21,132 nucleotides of DNA from an uncultured Sulfurimonas sp. (GCA_937914675.1 CALDOC010000284.1:1-21132), one strand, 5' to 3'. Positions 13,515 through 21,131 are shown, counted from the first letter of the stretch. Notes: generated by a model not told the origin, from the sequence alone. Program-made: numbers and translations.

Positions 13515-14010
13515 CCATTATTTCATTATTCTTACTTTTTTGATAGCCTACGCTGATTTTGTAAGCTTCTAAAGTCATTGTATCTAAAGCTTTGCCCTTT
13601 AAATATTTCAAAATCACCATAAATTCCAACTCATTCTTATATCCTGCAATGGCGTATTTGATTTTTTTATCGTTATCCAACAATAAAGACGATGGATAGA
13701 AATTATAACCCATTAATTTTGCAAAATCCAACCCTGACATTCCGCGGTTATTGTATATAACTTGATCGCTTACGTTTACAGCGACAAAAGTAAAATTTTC
13801 ATTTAGGTAAACTCTCACGTTCTCATCGTCGAGAGTAAATTCTTGCATGCTATTGCAATAACTGCATCCCGTTCTATGTAAATAGATGAAAACTTTTTTG
13901 TCGGATTGAGAATAATCATCGACCAATTTGTCTATGTTAACCTCTTTTGCGAATAAAAAATTTAATGATAAAAATGAGATTATAAAGAAGAGGATTAAAG
14001 GTTTAAACAT
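13483..14010 (-). CDS. Periplasmic thioredoxin-fold protein, SoxW-like
   Basis: 175 aa. A signal peptide of about 21 residues (FKPLILFFIISFLSLNFLFA) exports it. The thioredoxin fold has the redox pair GCSYC (Cys49, Cys52) after VFIYLHRT, and a cis-Pro region FYPSSLLLD. The gene follows soxZ by 68 nt. SoxW-type thioredoxins in other sox clusters keep SoxY or related Cys proteins reduced; the same role is likely but not proven. The C-terminal tail after SVGYQKSKNN is short, basic and overlaps the MOSC gene, so it may be non-essential read-on. Confidence 0.85.
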   Translation of the reverse strand: MFKPLILFFIISFLSLNFLFAKEVNIDKLVDDYSQSDKKVFIYLHRTGCSYCNSMQEFTLDDENVRVYLNENFTFVAVNVSDQVIYNNRGMSGLDFAKLMGYNFYPSSLLLDNDKKIKYAIAGYKNELEFMVILKYLKGKALDTMTLEAYKISVGYQKSKNNEIMDERKRKNDAR

Positions 14011-14035
14011 TTTTAGCCTTTAGAGTCGGAAATTT

Positions 14036-14073
14036 GGGAGCAATATGAAATTACTCCCACTAAATCAAAGTGG
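14036..14073 (-). other. Two overlapping hairpins after soxZ
   Basis: In the 68-nt gap after soxZ two stems compete for the same bases. One is CCACT/AGTGG (14057-14061 with 14069-14073). The other is GGGAG(C)AAT/ATT(A)CTCCC (14036-14044 with 14050-14058). There is no T-run, so this is not a classic terminator. Such structures often protect the 3' end of the upstream mRNA or partly reduce read-through to accessory genes. Confidence 0.4.
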
Positions 14074-14078
14074 TAAAA

Positions 14079-14384
14079 CTATTTAATTTTACTATCGCCT
14101 TTACCTGTTTTCCCTTTACGGTCAACCCATGACATTTCTAAAGTGTCGCCTTGCGCGCCAATACCTTTAAACTGAAACTTAAAGATAGGGTTTTTAGATA
14201 AAAATTGACTTGTAGACGCTTCAAACACAGTCTCACCGTTTACAGTTCCAACGATATGAGTAATGAAATTCGCATCTTCTCTATTTCCAGTCTTTTTTTC
14301 CATCATGTTATACGTTGACATCTCATGTTTCGCCATAGCTTTAACGTCAACTACGCCATTTTTTAATGTTGCTTTTATTTTCAT
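14079..14384 (-). CDS. soxZ: SoxZ, sulfur-carrier partner of SoxY
   Basis: 101 aa, the typical SoxZ length, with no signal peptide; SoxZ is normally exported as a complex with SoxY through its Tat signal. The immunoglobulin-like fold matches the family: the N-terminal strand KIKATLKNGVVDVKAMAKHE, the middle FITHIVGTVNGETVFEAS, and the end FKGIGAQGDTLEMSWVDRKG. It supports SoxY, on which thiosulfate-derived sulfur is carried through the Sox cycle. An AAGG RBS precedes it, 42 nt after soxY. Confidence 0.95.
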   Translation of the reverse strand: MKIKATLKNGVVDVKAMAKHEMSTYNMMEKKTGNREDANFITHIVGTVNGETVFEASTSQFLSKNPIFKFQFKGIGAQGDTLEMSWVDRKGKTGKGDSKIK

Positions 14385-14426
14385 AAATAATACCTTGTAA
14401 TTAATTTTTGTTTATAAATAAAGGAA

Positions 14427-14879
14427 TTAACCTTCACATCCACCAAGAGCGACGTCTAAAGAAACTTTAGAACCATAAAGCTTACCATCTTGACCAAGAG
14501 CGACTATGGTAATAGTGCCCGATTTAGCCATTTTTATTTTTACAGAGTATTTGTTAACGCTGTATTTATTCGCGTCAAACACGCATACGGCAGCTTCAGG
14601 ATTTGCGTCTTGAAGAAGAGCTATTGATTTGATTGGCATGTCAGCTGAAAAATCAACTGGAATAGCCCCACCGTTACTAGCTACTTTTGGAGCCGTCACT
14701 TTTACGCCACTATCTATAAACGTAGCTGATCCATAAAGGTTTTTCATAGCGTCTTCAACGGTATGGGCGCTCCACACCGTTGGTTTTGCTTTTCTATAGT
14801 CTTCCGCTTTTACGCTTGCAGGAACAACGGCTAACGCCAACGCTCCTAATGTCATACTTAAAAAATTTCTTCTTTCCAT
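14427..14879 (-). CDS. soxY: SoxY, sulfur carrier protein
   Basis: 150 aa. A twin-arginine signal (RRNFLSM at residues 3-9, then a hydrophobic stretch to about 25) exports the folded SoxYZ pair. The mature domain is a standard SoxY beta-sandwich. The C-terminal swinging arm ends GGCEG, with the sulfur-carrying Cys148 in the expected place. The usual ending is GGCGG, so a glutamate replaces a glycine next to the active Cys. AAGGAAA precedes the start. With SoxCD encoded just upstream, this copy is well placed to feed the sulfane dehydrogenase. Confidence 0.95.
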   Translation of the reverse strand: MERRNFLSMTLGALALAVVPASVKAEDYRKAKPTVWSAHTVEDAMKNLYGSATFIDSGVKVTAPKVASNGGAIPVDFSADMPIKSIALLQDANPEAAVCVFDANKYSVNKYSVKIKMAKSGTITIVALGQDGKLYGSKVSLDVALGGCEG

Positions 14880-14888
14880 AATATTTCC

Positions 14889-16043
14889 TTATTTGCTTTC
14901 TTTAATTATATAATCGACTACTGATTTGAAATCCGTAGTTGATAATGATGAACCACCTAAACCTGGCATACCATTAATTCCTTCAATGCCATTTTTATAA
15001 ACGGCGTCCATACCTTTGTCGGTCACAGCGGCCCATGCATCTTTGTCCCCAATTACAGGAGCTCCCATGCCATCGGCGCTGTGGCACATAGCGCAGTTTG
15101 CTTCATAAGCTTTTTTAACGTCCAACGCTTCTACTTCAACTGGAGGAAGATCTCTTGCAGTCGCCATAGGAGGTAAGAAATCACTTATTCCACCATTTTT
15201 AATGTAAACTTCTTTTACAGTCTCTTTTTGGCAATTACTCATGCAGCGTTCTTCCGCTTTTACTTTTTTAGCGCCAAAATTTTTCGGGTCAGCATAGTAA
15301 GCGCGCACGCGCGGTAAAGAGTTCGGTCCAGCAATATTAGGTTCAAAACCGTCTACGTTTGGCATTTTTATTTTTAAGAATTTTTCACGATCAAGAACGT
15401 ATTCATCATCAACCAATTCGCCATCAATTTCCATCTCATTAATGTTGAGTATGTACGCTGTAATGGCGTATGTTTCATCTTCGCTTAAACTATCGCTAAA
15501 TGGATGAGGCATACCGTCTCTTATATACCACCATAGAGTGCTAGCCTGTGGCCAATATGAGCCAAACACGCGTATCGGACCACTCGCTTCAGGATCTTTC
15601 CATCTATTGTTTTTCAACGTTTTTTGTAAACTTACCGCGTTGCCTTTGGATAGCGCTGGATAACCACCGCCGCCTGAGCCAAAATCGCCATGACACATAA
15701 CGCACTGCGCTTCATAAAGAGCTTCACCCTCTGAGACGGAGCCACTACCTTCAGGCAAACCTGTTCCATCCGCCATAACGTCGGTATCCCAACGCTTAAG
15801 TTCATTCTCGGTTGGAACGCGGCCGTTGTTGATTTTCTTTCCCTCGCTCTGAGCGTTAACGTAATAAGGACCTGTTTTTCCATTTACAACAGGGTAAGAC
15901 AAACCACCATCAATGCCTAATTTTGCGCTAGCGCTTGGCGAAGCGACAGGAGTCGCGTCGCCGCCAACGCAACCTACTGCGAATAAAGCGACTGCAGCGG
16001 CCACTGAAGCGGAAACTATTAATTTACGATCTAATTTGAACAT
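14889..16043 (-). CDS. soxD: SoxD, dihaem cytochrome c subunit of sulfane dehydrogenase
   Basis: 384 aa with two class I cytochrome c domains. The haem motifs are CVMCH (Cys114-His118) and CAMCH (Cys317-His321). Probable distal Met ligands are in DGMPHPF and GMPGLGG. Between them is the Cys-rich SoxD segment RCMSNCQKE. SoxD passes the electrons released by SoxC to the respiratory chain. The N-terminus carries a hydrophobic signal ending FAVGC, a possible lipobox that would anchor it to a membrane (Cys25), followed by a Ser/Ala/Pro linker. ATG 16043 overlaps the soxC end by 20 nt, preceded by GAGAGGTGA. Confidence 0.94.
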   Translation of the reverse strand: MFKLDRKLIVSASVAAAVALFAVGCVGGDATPVASPSASAKLGIDGGLSYPVVNGKTGPYYVNAQSEGKKINNGRVPTENELKRWDTDVMADGTGLPEGSGSVSEGEALYEAQCVMCHGDFGSGGGGYPALSKGNAVSLQKTLKNNRWKDPEASGPIRVFGSYWPQASTLWWYIRDGMPHPFSDSLSEDETYAITAYILNINEMEIDGELVDDEYVLDREKFLKIKMPNVDGFEPNIAGPNSLPRVRAYYADPKNFGAKKVKAEERCMSNCQKETVKEVYIKNGGISDFLPPMATARDLPPVEVEALDVKKAYEANCAMCHSADGMGAPVIGDKDAWAAVTDKGMDAVYKNGIEGINGMPGLGGSSLSTTDFKSVVDYIIKESK

Positions 16044-17325
16044 GATTCACCTCTCCAGTTTTTGTTACTTCCCAAGTTTCAACGGCGTTTCTATGATAAA
16101 CGGCTTCAACGCCCATGATGGAAACTTCTTCATCAATAGTTGGTTGAATATACCCAGCGTCATCCATGGCGCGAGACGTCAACAGAAGTCTATCGCCTTT
16201 TTTGTACGTATGCATAAAACTCCAACGAGTCCACGATTTAGGAAGAACTAAACCTTTAAGTTTAGCCTCTACATAGTTTTTACCGCCATCAAAAGATAAA
16301 TCAACGCCAGTAATGGTACCCATGCCAGACCATGCAAGTCCTTCAATTTCAACAACCGCGCCATCTTCTAGGTCAGTCCAAGGAATCTCTGGAGATGGAG
16401 AAACTACGGTTGAGTTTACTTCATTCGCGTAGAAATGTTGAATAGCCTTACCAGTGGGCTTAAGGTCGGTGTATTTAGACGTTTCTTCTTTACAGTACCA
16501 AGGTTCCGTTGCGAACTCTAATCTACGTAACCATTTAACGCATAGATTTCCTTCCCAACCTGGAAGAAGCAATCTTACTGGATAACCTTGTTCAGGACGA
16601 AGAGCTTCGCCATTTTGTCCCCAAACGATCATAGCGTCGTCAAGAACTTTATCCACTGGAACCGTTCTACCCATTTTAGAGTTGTCCGAACCCTCAGCCA
16701 ACATCCATTGCGCTTCTGGTTTAAGACCTAAGTCCTCTAAAATAGTTTTTATGTAAACTCCCGTCCATTCCGCGGACGCCATAAAACCTTTAGCGAATTG
16801 AACCGAGTTGAATTGTGGCCCTCTCCACTCTTGTCCGCCATTTGCAGGGCATTCTATAAAGTGAGTACGAGTAACGCTAGGATAACGTTTTAATTGCGCC
16901 AACGTAAGAACAATAGGTTTCTCAACTAAACCATGAATCATCAAACGGTACTCATTAGGATCGACATGAGCCGTACCGCCATGAGAACGGCTAAAGAAAA
17001 GACCATTTGGAGTAATGATACCTTGAGATTCATGAATCGGAGTTACCGCGATTGAAGCTCTAAAGTTACCAGAGGCCAATAGCTTAGTGTTTCTTCTTGT
17101 AACGTTATGCTCATACGCAGAAGGAACGCCGTACAGATTAGCCGTTACCGGATCACCCCATTTTTGTCCCCATGCAGTATGATTCATAATTGCAGGATCA
17201 TCTGCCATAGCGTTCGATGATAGAAGCGACGTTCCAGCTAACGCAGTTACCGACATAGCAGCTGTTTTTCTGAAAAAATCTCTTCTGTCAATTGATTGTT
17301 CTTCTTTAGATTTCTTATTATCCAC
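16024..17325 (-). CDS. soxC: SoxC, molybdenum subunit of sulfane dehydrogenase
   Basis: 433 aa of the sulfite-oxidase family. With SoxD it oxidises the sulfane sulfur bound to SoxY, yielding six electrons in the known system. A Tat signal (RRDFFRK at residues 14-20) directs export of the folded molybdoprotein. The molybdenum-ligating Cys is Cys159 in THFIECPANGGQEWRG. Other family landmarks are SHGGTAHVDPNEYRL, GYPVRLLLPGWEGNLCVKWL and the C-terminal dimerisation domain (about 315-425) starting IEGLAWSGMGTITGVDLS. It is the first gene of the sox unit, with a strong AAGGAGAAA RBS and its own promoter region. Confidence 0.95.
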   Translation of the reverse strand: MDNKKSKEEQSIDRRDFFRKTAAMSVTALAGTSLLSSNAMADDPAIMNHTAWGQKWGDPVTANLYGVPSAYEHNVTRRNTKLLASGNFRASIAVTPIHESQGIITPNGLFFSRSHGGTAHVDPNEYRLMIHGLVEKPIVLTLAQLKRYPSVTRTHFIECPANGGQEWRGPQFNSVQFAKGFMASAEWTGVYIKTILEDLGLKPEAQWMLAEGSDNSKMGRTVPVDKVLDDAMIVWGQNGEALRPEQGYPVRLLLPGWEGNLCVKWLRRLEFATEPWYCKEETSKYTDLKPTGKAIQHFYANEVNSTVVSPSPEIPWTDLEDGAVVEIEGLAWSGMGTITGVDLSFDGGKNYVEAKLKGLVLPKSWTRWSFMHTYKKGDRLLLTSRAMDDAGYIQPTIDEEVSIMGVEAVYHRNAVETWEVTKTGEVNHVQIRS

Positions 17326-17550
17326 ATTTTCTCCTTATTTATCTTTGTATTACGTGATATATAAAATTATTATATAACTCTATCATTATTATAAACGTAG
17401 TAGAATTATCCTGGTAACATGATGCCATTTTACGCTTAATATCAAATAGTTTTATATCTATCATAAGTAATTTATCTGCTAAATATACGAATATATCACG
17501 CTTATGTTACTTATGGGAACATCTAAGTTTTTAAAAATAGAACTCAAATA
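17326..17550 (-). promoter_or_regulatory. soxC: soxC upstream region with -10 candidate
   Basis: This 225-nt gap, read on the minus strand, holds TATAAT (17374-17369) about 44 nt before the soxC start, plus a second TATAAT-like site further up. A 9-bp perfect inverted repeat, CATAAGTAA (17462-17470) and TTACTTATG (17507-17515), lies upstream and could be an operator or the weak end of the toxin transcript. No gene was seen here. Confidence 0.5.
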
Positions 17551-17820
17551 TTACTTTTTAACAATGCCTAATACAATATAAGAGTCATTTTCATCATCAA
17601 TCAGAAGAGGTATCGTATATTTATCATATTCAATATCTTTAATGTTTTCATCATCAAAAAAAACAGACTGTTTATATTTTCGAGATTTTGTAGGAGCGTT
17701 GATTATAATCGTATCTAGATACGTTTTAAAATCTTTAGCCGTCTTAAAATCATGTGAAGCTATTTCGCTCAATATCTCTTTTAGCTGTTTTTCATACAAC
17801 TCCGAACAAATTATCTTCAT
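17551..17820 (-). CDS. ParE/RelE-like toxin of a type II toxin-antitoxin pair
   Basis: 89 aa, the size of RelE/ParE toxins. The family pattern is visible: an N-terminal strand (MKIICSELYEKQLKEI), two helices, and strands around SRKYKQSVFFDDENIKDIEY, TIPLLIDDEN and YIVLGIVKK. Members cut translating mRNA (RelE) or poison gyrase (ParE); the divergent, acidic sequence does not say which. It starts by a 4-nt ATGA overlap with the small gene upstream, the classic antitoxin-toxin order. It is low in GC compared with the sox genes next to it. Confidence 0.72.
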   Translation of the reverse strand: MKIICSELYEKQLKEILSEIASHDFKTAKDFKTYLDTIIINAPTKSRKYKQSVFFDDENIKDIEYDKYTIPLLIDDENDSYIVLGIVKK

Positions 17821-17954
17821 TTTTTCTCTTTCTCTTTAAGCCAAGCGCTTATCTCTTTCATGCTTAAAGAGTAATCTTTAAAAAAGGTTTTCTTTAACTT
17901 GTATTTTTCGATCTCTTCTTTTAACCCAATCTTAATTGACTCTATTTTTTGCAT
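17817..17954 (-). CDS. Short antitoxin-like protein (45 aa)
   Basis: From ATG 17954 the product is 45 aa of charged helix, MQKIESIKIGLKEEIEKYKL then KTFFKDYSLSMKEISAWLKE, very Lys/Glu-rich. The longer open frame upstream (to 18125) overlaps the 352-aa gene and encodes an implausible Arg/Lys string, so the short start is preferred. It begins 14 nt after the stop of that gene, with a weak AAGGG upstream, and overlaps the toxin start by 4 nt. There is no clear ribbon-helix-helix DNA-binding domain, so it may only bind the toxin. Confidence 0.65.
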   Translation of the reverse strand: MQKIESIKIGLKEEIEKYKLKKTFFKDYSLSMKEISAWLKEKEKK

Positions 17955-17967
17955 GACTGACGCCCTT

Positions 17968-19026
17968 TTACTTTTCTTTCTTGTCCATAGCGTCTTTAGC
18001 GCTTTGTATAGCGCCTCCAAGCGCAACTTTTGCAACGCCCCAAGCTTCTTTGCCCATTCTTTTCGCTTCTTGGGCTTTTTGAGATTTAAACGCCGTATCC
18101 GCTTTTTTAGCCGCGTTATGAGCAAATAGCGAAAATTTATCTTTCATAACTTCCGCGGCTTCTTTTGAGATGTGCACCAACTCTTCCAAATCGTATCGCA
18201 TCTCTTTATTTGTGTCTATCAATATTTTTCTTGTGTTTTGACTGCTTTGAGACGCTTGAGTAATCACAACTTGAGAAAAAAGAGTATCCGTCTGATTTAA
18301 ATCTTCTATAATGGTGTCATAATCTTCAACAAGAATATGCTTCACTTCCACAGGCGTATTCGCTAATCGTTTTTTGAATCGCTGAATTGAGTGAACAAGG
18401 CCCCCTCTCATTCCTTTAAGCGTTCCACCAAGAATGCTAGACGCTCTATTTGGAGTGGCTTCCGCCACGTCTATTGCGGCCATTAAAATAGTTGATAAAA
18501 TTTTTCTCACCCTAATCGTATTTAAAGAACCCTCTTTGATGGCTTGATAAGTTATCTCCTTGGTTATTTCAATAATGGTGTCTTTGATATCGCCATCTTC
18601 ATCTTTTTCAAGCGCCGTGATAATCGCCGACTCTACCATTTCGCTTAAAATTTCATATAAGTCGATTGATTGCAGTTTCACTTGATGTAGTTTTGAAAGC
18701 GCGGTTGATTCGGCTTTAAATTGCTCTTCCAAAGCGTCAAACACCTCGTACTTGGACTCTTGAAGTTCTGCGTATTTTTTTTCTAAACTTCTTTCAACCA
18801 ACTCTTTTTGCGCCAAAAGCGTTTCGACGTCTTCTTGTAAACTTTTTGTTTCAAAAGTCAAAATAGTGGAAACCAAACTCTTCATTTGAACTAGCTCTAT
18901 GTCGCTTAAGTTTAATAATTTCGCCTCAATCAAATGTTCAACCGAAGTGGAAACTCTTTTTTCAACGCTTTTCAACCTACGGTTGTACGTCTCTTGTAAC
19001 TCTATATTTACTTTTTCTACATCCAT
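17968..19026 (-). CDS. Uncharacterised 352-aa helical protein
   Basis: No signal peptide or membrane helix. Residues about 1-115 are coiled-coil-like and charged (VETLLAQKELVERSLEKKYA, FDALEEQFKAESTALSKLHQ). The middle (about 120-215) holds a more conserved-looking block, including DTIIEITKEITYQAIKEGSL and ATPNRASSILGGTLKGMRGG. The tail (about 300-350) is Ala/Lys-rich amphipathic helix (GKEAWGVAKVALGGAIQSAK). Such long helical proteins with Gly/Ala-rich blocks can associate with membranes or form filaments. I do not recognise the family with confidence. It starts 12 nt after DUF493 and is followed closely by the antitoxin-toxin pair. Confidence 0.8.
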   Translation of the reverse strand: MDVEKVNIELQETYNRRLKSVEKRVSTSVEHLIEAKLLNLSDIELVQMKSLVSTILTFETKSLQEDVETLLAQKELVERSLEKKYAELQESKYEVFDALEEQFKAESTALSKLHQVKLQSIDLYEILSEMVESAIITALEKDEDGDIKDTIIEITKEITYQAIKEGSLNTIRVRKILSTILMAAIDVAEATPNRASSILGGTLKGMRGGLVHSIQRFKKRLANTPVEVKHILVEDYDTIIEDLNQTDTLFSQVVITQASQSSQNTRKILIDTNKEMRYDLEELVHISKEAAEVMKDKFSLFAHNAAKKADTAFKSQKAQEAKRMGKEAWGVAKVALGGAIQSAKDAMDKKEK

Positions 19027-19038
19027 TTTAGACTCCTT

Positions 19039-19308
19039 TTAAAGTACCATTTTTATATTACTATGAGCTTTAAGAGCCTCATAAATAAAATTTCTGTCAT
19101 CTTCGTTATGAACCAACAACTCCAAGTTCATGCTCACGTACTTGCCAGTTTTTGAGTTGTTTGAGTGAACGAGTTTATGTTCGCGCTCTTCTATGACGTC
19201 ATGAATCGCCTTTTGAAGGGCCTCTTTTTCGCCAGCTATCAACTTATAAGCCCAACTACAGGGATAAACCAATTCCAATTTATCACTTCTATCGTTTATA
19301 ATCTCCAT
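19039..19308 (-). CDS. DUF493 family protein (YbeD/HP0495-like)
   Basis: 89 aa, the family's usual length, with a ferredoxin-like/ACT-type fold. Visible are LELVYPCSWAYKLIAGEKE near the N-terminus and KYVSMNLELLVHNEDDRNFI near the C-terminus. The E. coli relative YbeD is linked to lipoate metabolism, but function is unproven. The start ATG 19308 is chosen because GGAGG lies 5 nt upstream; the upstream ATG at 19332 has none. The gene overlaps the end of moaC by 20 nt, so translation is coupled. Confidence 0.88.
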   Translation of the reverse strand: MEIINDRSDKLELVYPCSWAYKLIAGEKEALQKAIHDVIEEREHKLVHSNNSKTGKYVSMNLELLVHNEDDRNFIYEALKAHSNIKMVL

Positions 19309-19759
19309 TTTCACCTCCAGATTTTTCTTCAAGTTGAACGTTTCTGATAATCATCCCCTTGTCGATGGCTTTTACCATGTCGTAGATGGTCAGAAGTCCT
19401 ATGCTCGTTCCCGTTAGCGCCTCCATCTCAACCCCCGTCTGACCCGTGAGTTTCGTTGTGACGGTCAGCTTGAAACCGGGAAGTTCAGGCAGTTCGTCCA
19501 CGTCGCAGTTGATGCCGCTAAGATTTAATGGATGACACATGGGAATCAAAGAGCTAGTCTGCTTGACGGCCATTATCGCCGCTATGACGGCGGTTTGAAG
19601 GACGGGACCTTTTTTGTTTTTTTCACTCACTATGTTTGAGTAGGCTTCTTGACTCATCTCTATCACTCCACTAGCGATGGCGATTCTAGTCGTTTGTCCC
19701 TTGTCGCTAACGTCAACCATTTTTGGTCTCTGATTTTCATCTAAATGAGTTAATTTCAT
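19289..19759 (-). CDS. moaC: Cyclic pyranopterin monophosphate synthase MoaC
   Basis: 156 aa, full length. With MoaA it converts GTP to cyclic pyranopterin monophosphate, the first stage of molybdenum cofactor synthesis. Family signatures are IPMCHPLNLSGINCDVDE (about 72-89) and TGVEMEALTGTSIGLLTIYD (109-128). The catalytic Lys candidates are in EKNKKG (49-50) and DMVKAIDKGMII (130/134). The product serves SoxC and other molybdoenzymes. A TATAAT-type promoter precedes it. Confidence 0.96.
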   Translation of the reverse strand: MKLTHLDENQRPKMVDVSDKGQTTRIAIASGVIEMSQEAYSNIVSEKNKKGPVLQTAVIAAIMAVKQTSSLIPMCHPLNLSGINCDVDELPELPGFKLTVTTKLTGQTGVEMEALTGTSIGLLTIYDMVKAIDKGMIIRNVQLEEKSGGENGDYKR

Positions 19760-19792
19760 TTTTTCTCTTTTGCAGTTTTTAATTTTGAATAT

Positions 19793-19798
19793 ATTATA
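19793..19798 (-). promoter_or_regulatory. moaC: -10 box (TATAAT) of moaC
   Basis: On the minus strand TATAAT lies 33 nt before the moaC ATG, in the 49-nt gap after mobA. It suggests that moaC, DUF493, the 352-aa gene and the toxin pair form a unit separate from mobA. Confidence 0.5.
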
Positions 19799-19808
19799 GC
19801 GAAGTGTG

Positions 19809-20381
19809 TTAAATAAGCGTTAGCGCTTTTTCGTACTCGTGAGGATTATTGAGGTTTAAAAATGCTTCTTCATTCGTAAAGCTCACGTATTTAACGTTGG
19901 AATTTTTTAAAAGGTGGCCTAATTTGTGATCGTTATTTTGCAACATTTTAACGAACTTGTTTGAAAGCGAACGGTGGTAAACTCCGCAAAGAGGCTGTAT
20001 TCTCCCATCTGTTTTCGCTATCGTCGCGTCCAACTCATCTTCATCGGCCTGCGCGATTCTGAGTATCTCTTCAACGCCGACAAAAGGAGAGTCGACGCTT
20101 AGGACGAAAAATCTATCCTCGTCAATATTTTTAAAAAGCGTTACGAAACCGACCGTTGGGGCGAAAACGGCGTCGGTTTTTACGTCTTCAATGAAATTGG
20201 CGTCAAAATCAAATTTATTTTTATCTTTGCAAGATATATATACGGTTTTAAAGATTTTGCTTAAACGAAATAGTTGAAATTGGATAAGAGTCTTAAACGT
20301 GGAAAATGGAAGAAGAGACTTGTCTTCTCCCATCCTTGAACTTTTGCCACCCGCGAAGATGACGCAAGGCATGTCTAGCAT
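19809..20381 (-). CDS. mobA: Molybdenum cofactor guanylyltransferase MobA
   Basis: 190 aa. It links GMP to the molybdenum cofactor to make the guanine dinucleotide form used by DMSO-reductase-type enzymes. The nucleotidyltransferase signature FAGGKSSRMGEDKSLLPF is at residues 9-26, and the metal-binding DSPF follows at about 97-100. The start is ATG 20381, abutting the ompA-like stop; ATG 20372 (MPCVIFAGG) is an alternative. No obvious RBS precedes either, which fits re-initiation after the upstream gene. SoxC belongs to the family that uses the cofactor without GMP, so MobA must serve other enzymes. Confidence 0.93.
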   Translation of the reverse strand: MLDMPCVIFAGGKSSRMGEDKSLLPFSTFKTLIQFQLFRLSKIFKTVYISCKDKNKFDFDANFIEDVKTDAVFAPTVGFVTLFKNIDEDRFFVLSVDSPFVGVEEILRIAQADEDELDATIAKTDGRIQPLCGVYHRSLSNKFVKMLQNNDHKLGHLLKNSNVKYVSFTNEEAFLNLNNPHEYEKALTLI

Positions 20382-21131
20382 TTAGTTTTTGGTTAACTCG
20401 GCTTCAATGCGTCTATTTTTGGCGCGACCCTCCGCGGTAGCGTTATCCGCGATGGGGTTTACTTCGCCTAATCCAGCGGAAGTCACCTGAGTAGAATTTA
20501 CGCCTCTGTCCAACAACATTCTTTTAACCGACTCAGCTCTTTTTTGAGAAAGTTTTTGATTGTATGAATCGCTCCCCACGCTGTCGGTGTATCCTATGAT
20601 TTTAGCGCTATAGTTGGGAGACGCGTTTAAGAAGTCCGCGTAAGCGTCAACGTTTGCGATAGATTCGGACTTTACTTTATCTGAATTATTTTCAAAATTA
20701 ATCTCAAGTTCTATAGTGATGGTTTTTGCGCAACCATAGCTATCTACCTCAGCGTTTGCCGCTGTATCTTTACACATGTCTTTTGAGTTTAAGACGCCGT
20801 CGTTGTCGCTGTCAAGCTCACACCCCTTGGCGTCAACTTGCGCGTTGGCGACGGTAGATAGACACTCGTCGAGTGAATTTGCAACGCCATCGTTATCGTC
20901 GTCAAGCTCGCAACCTTTAGCGTCCACAGAAGCGTTAAGCGGCGTAGTTAGACACTTATCCAAAGAATTTATCACGCCGTCTTTATCATCGTCAAGCGCG
21001 CAACCTTTGGCGTCAACGGGAGTCTCGGCCGGCGTGTAAACGCACTCGTCCACAGAATTTGCGACGCCGTCTTTATCGTCGTCTCCATCAACTGCTACCG
21101 GAGCCACGACGACCGCTTCTACTTTTGCTTC
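20382..21131 (-). CDS. OmpA-family outer membrane protein with thrombospondin type 3 repeats (5' partial)
   Basis: The frame is open to the window edge, so the N-terminus (signal peptide and probable beta-barrel) lies outside; about 249 residues are visible. Four Asp-rich thrombospondin type 3 repeats of about 29 aa follow one another (DDDKDGVANSVDEC type, each ending DAKGC or similar) and are expected to bind calcium. Then comes an OmpA C-terminal peptidoglycan-binding domain: INFENNSDKVKSES, IIGYTDSVGSDSYNQKLSQK and GLGEVNPIADNATAEGRAKN, then RR. This is the OprF-like plan that ties the outer membrane to the cell wall. A GTG at 21107 is in frame but is not the likely start. Confidence 0.93.
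   Translation of the reverse strand, partial: EAKVEAVVVAPVAVDGDDDKDGVANSVDECVYTPAETPVDAKGCALDDDKDGVINSLDKCLTTPLNASVDAKGCELDDDNDGVANSLDECLSTVANAQVDAKGCELDSDNDGVLNSKDMCKDTAANAEVDSYGCAKTITIELEINFENNSDKVKSESIANVDAYADFLNASPNYSAKIIGYTDSVGSDSYNQKLSQKRAESVKRMLLDRGVNSTQVTSAGLGEVNPIADNATAEGRAKNRRIEAELTKN
20755..21090. repeat. DNA-level tandem repeat encoding the thrombospondin type 3 units
   Basis: Four units of about 87 bp encode the Asp-rich repeats of the OmpA-family gene. The word TTGGCGTCAAC or close variants (CTTAGCGTCCAC) recurs in step. Neighbouring units are similar enough that copy number could change by recombination. Confidence 0.75.

Noticed and set aside
17955..18125. 102-aa version of the antitoxin gene
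   Set aside because: The added N-terminus is an Arg/Lys string that is a shifted-frame reading of the end of the 352-aa gene; ATG 17954 gives a sensible 45-aa product.
20755..21090. CRISPR-like array in the 87-bp repeats
   Set aside because: Repeats have no unique spacers and translate in frame as thrombospondin type 3 units.
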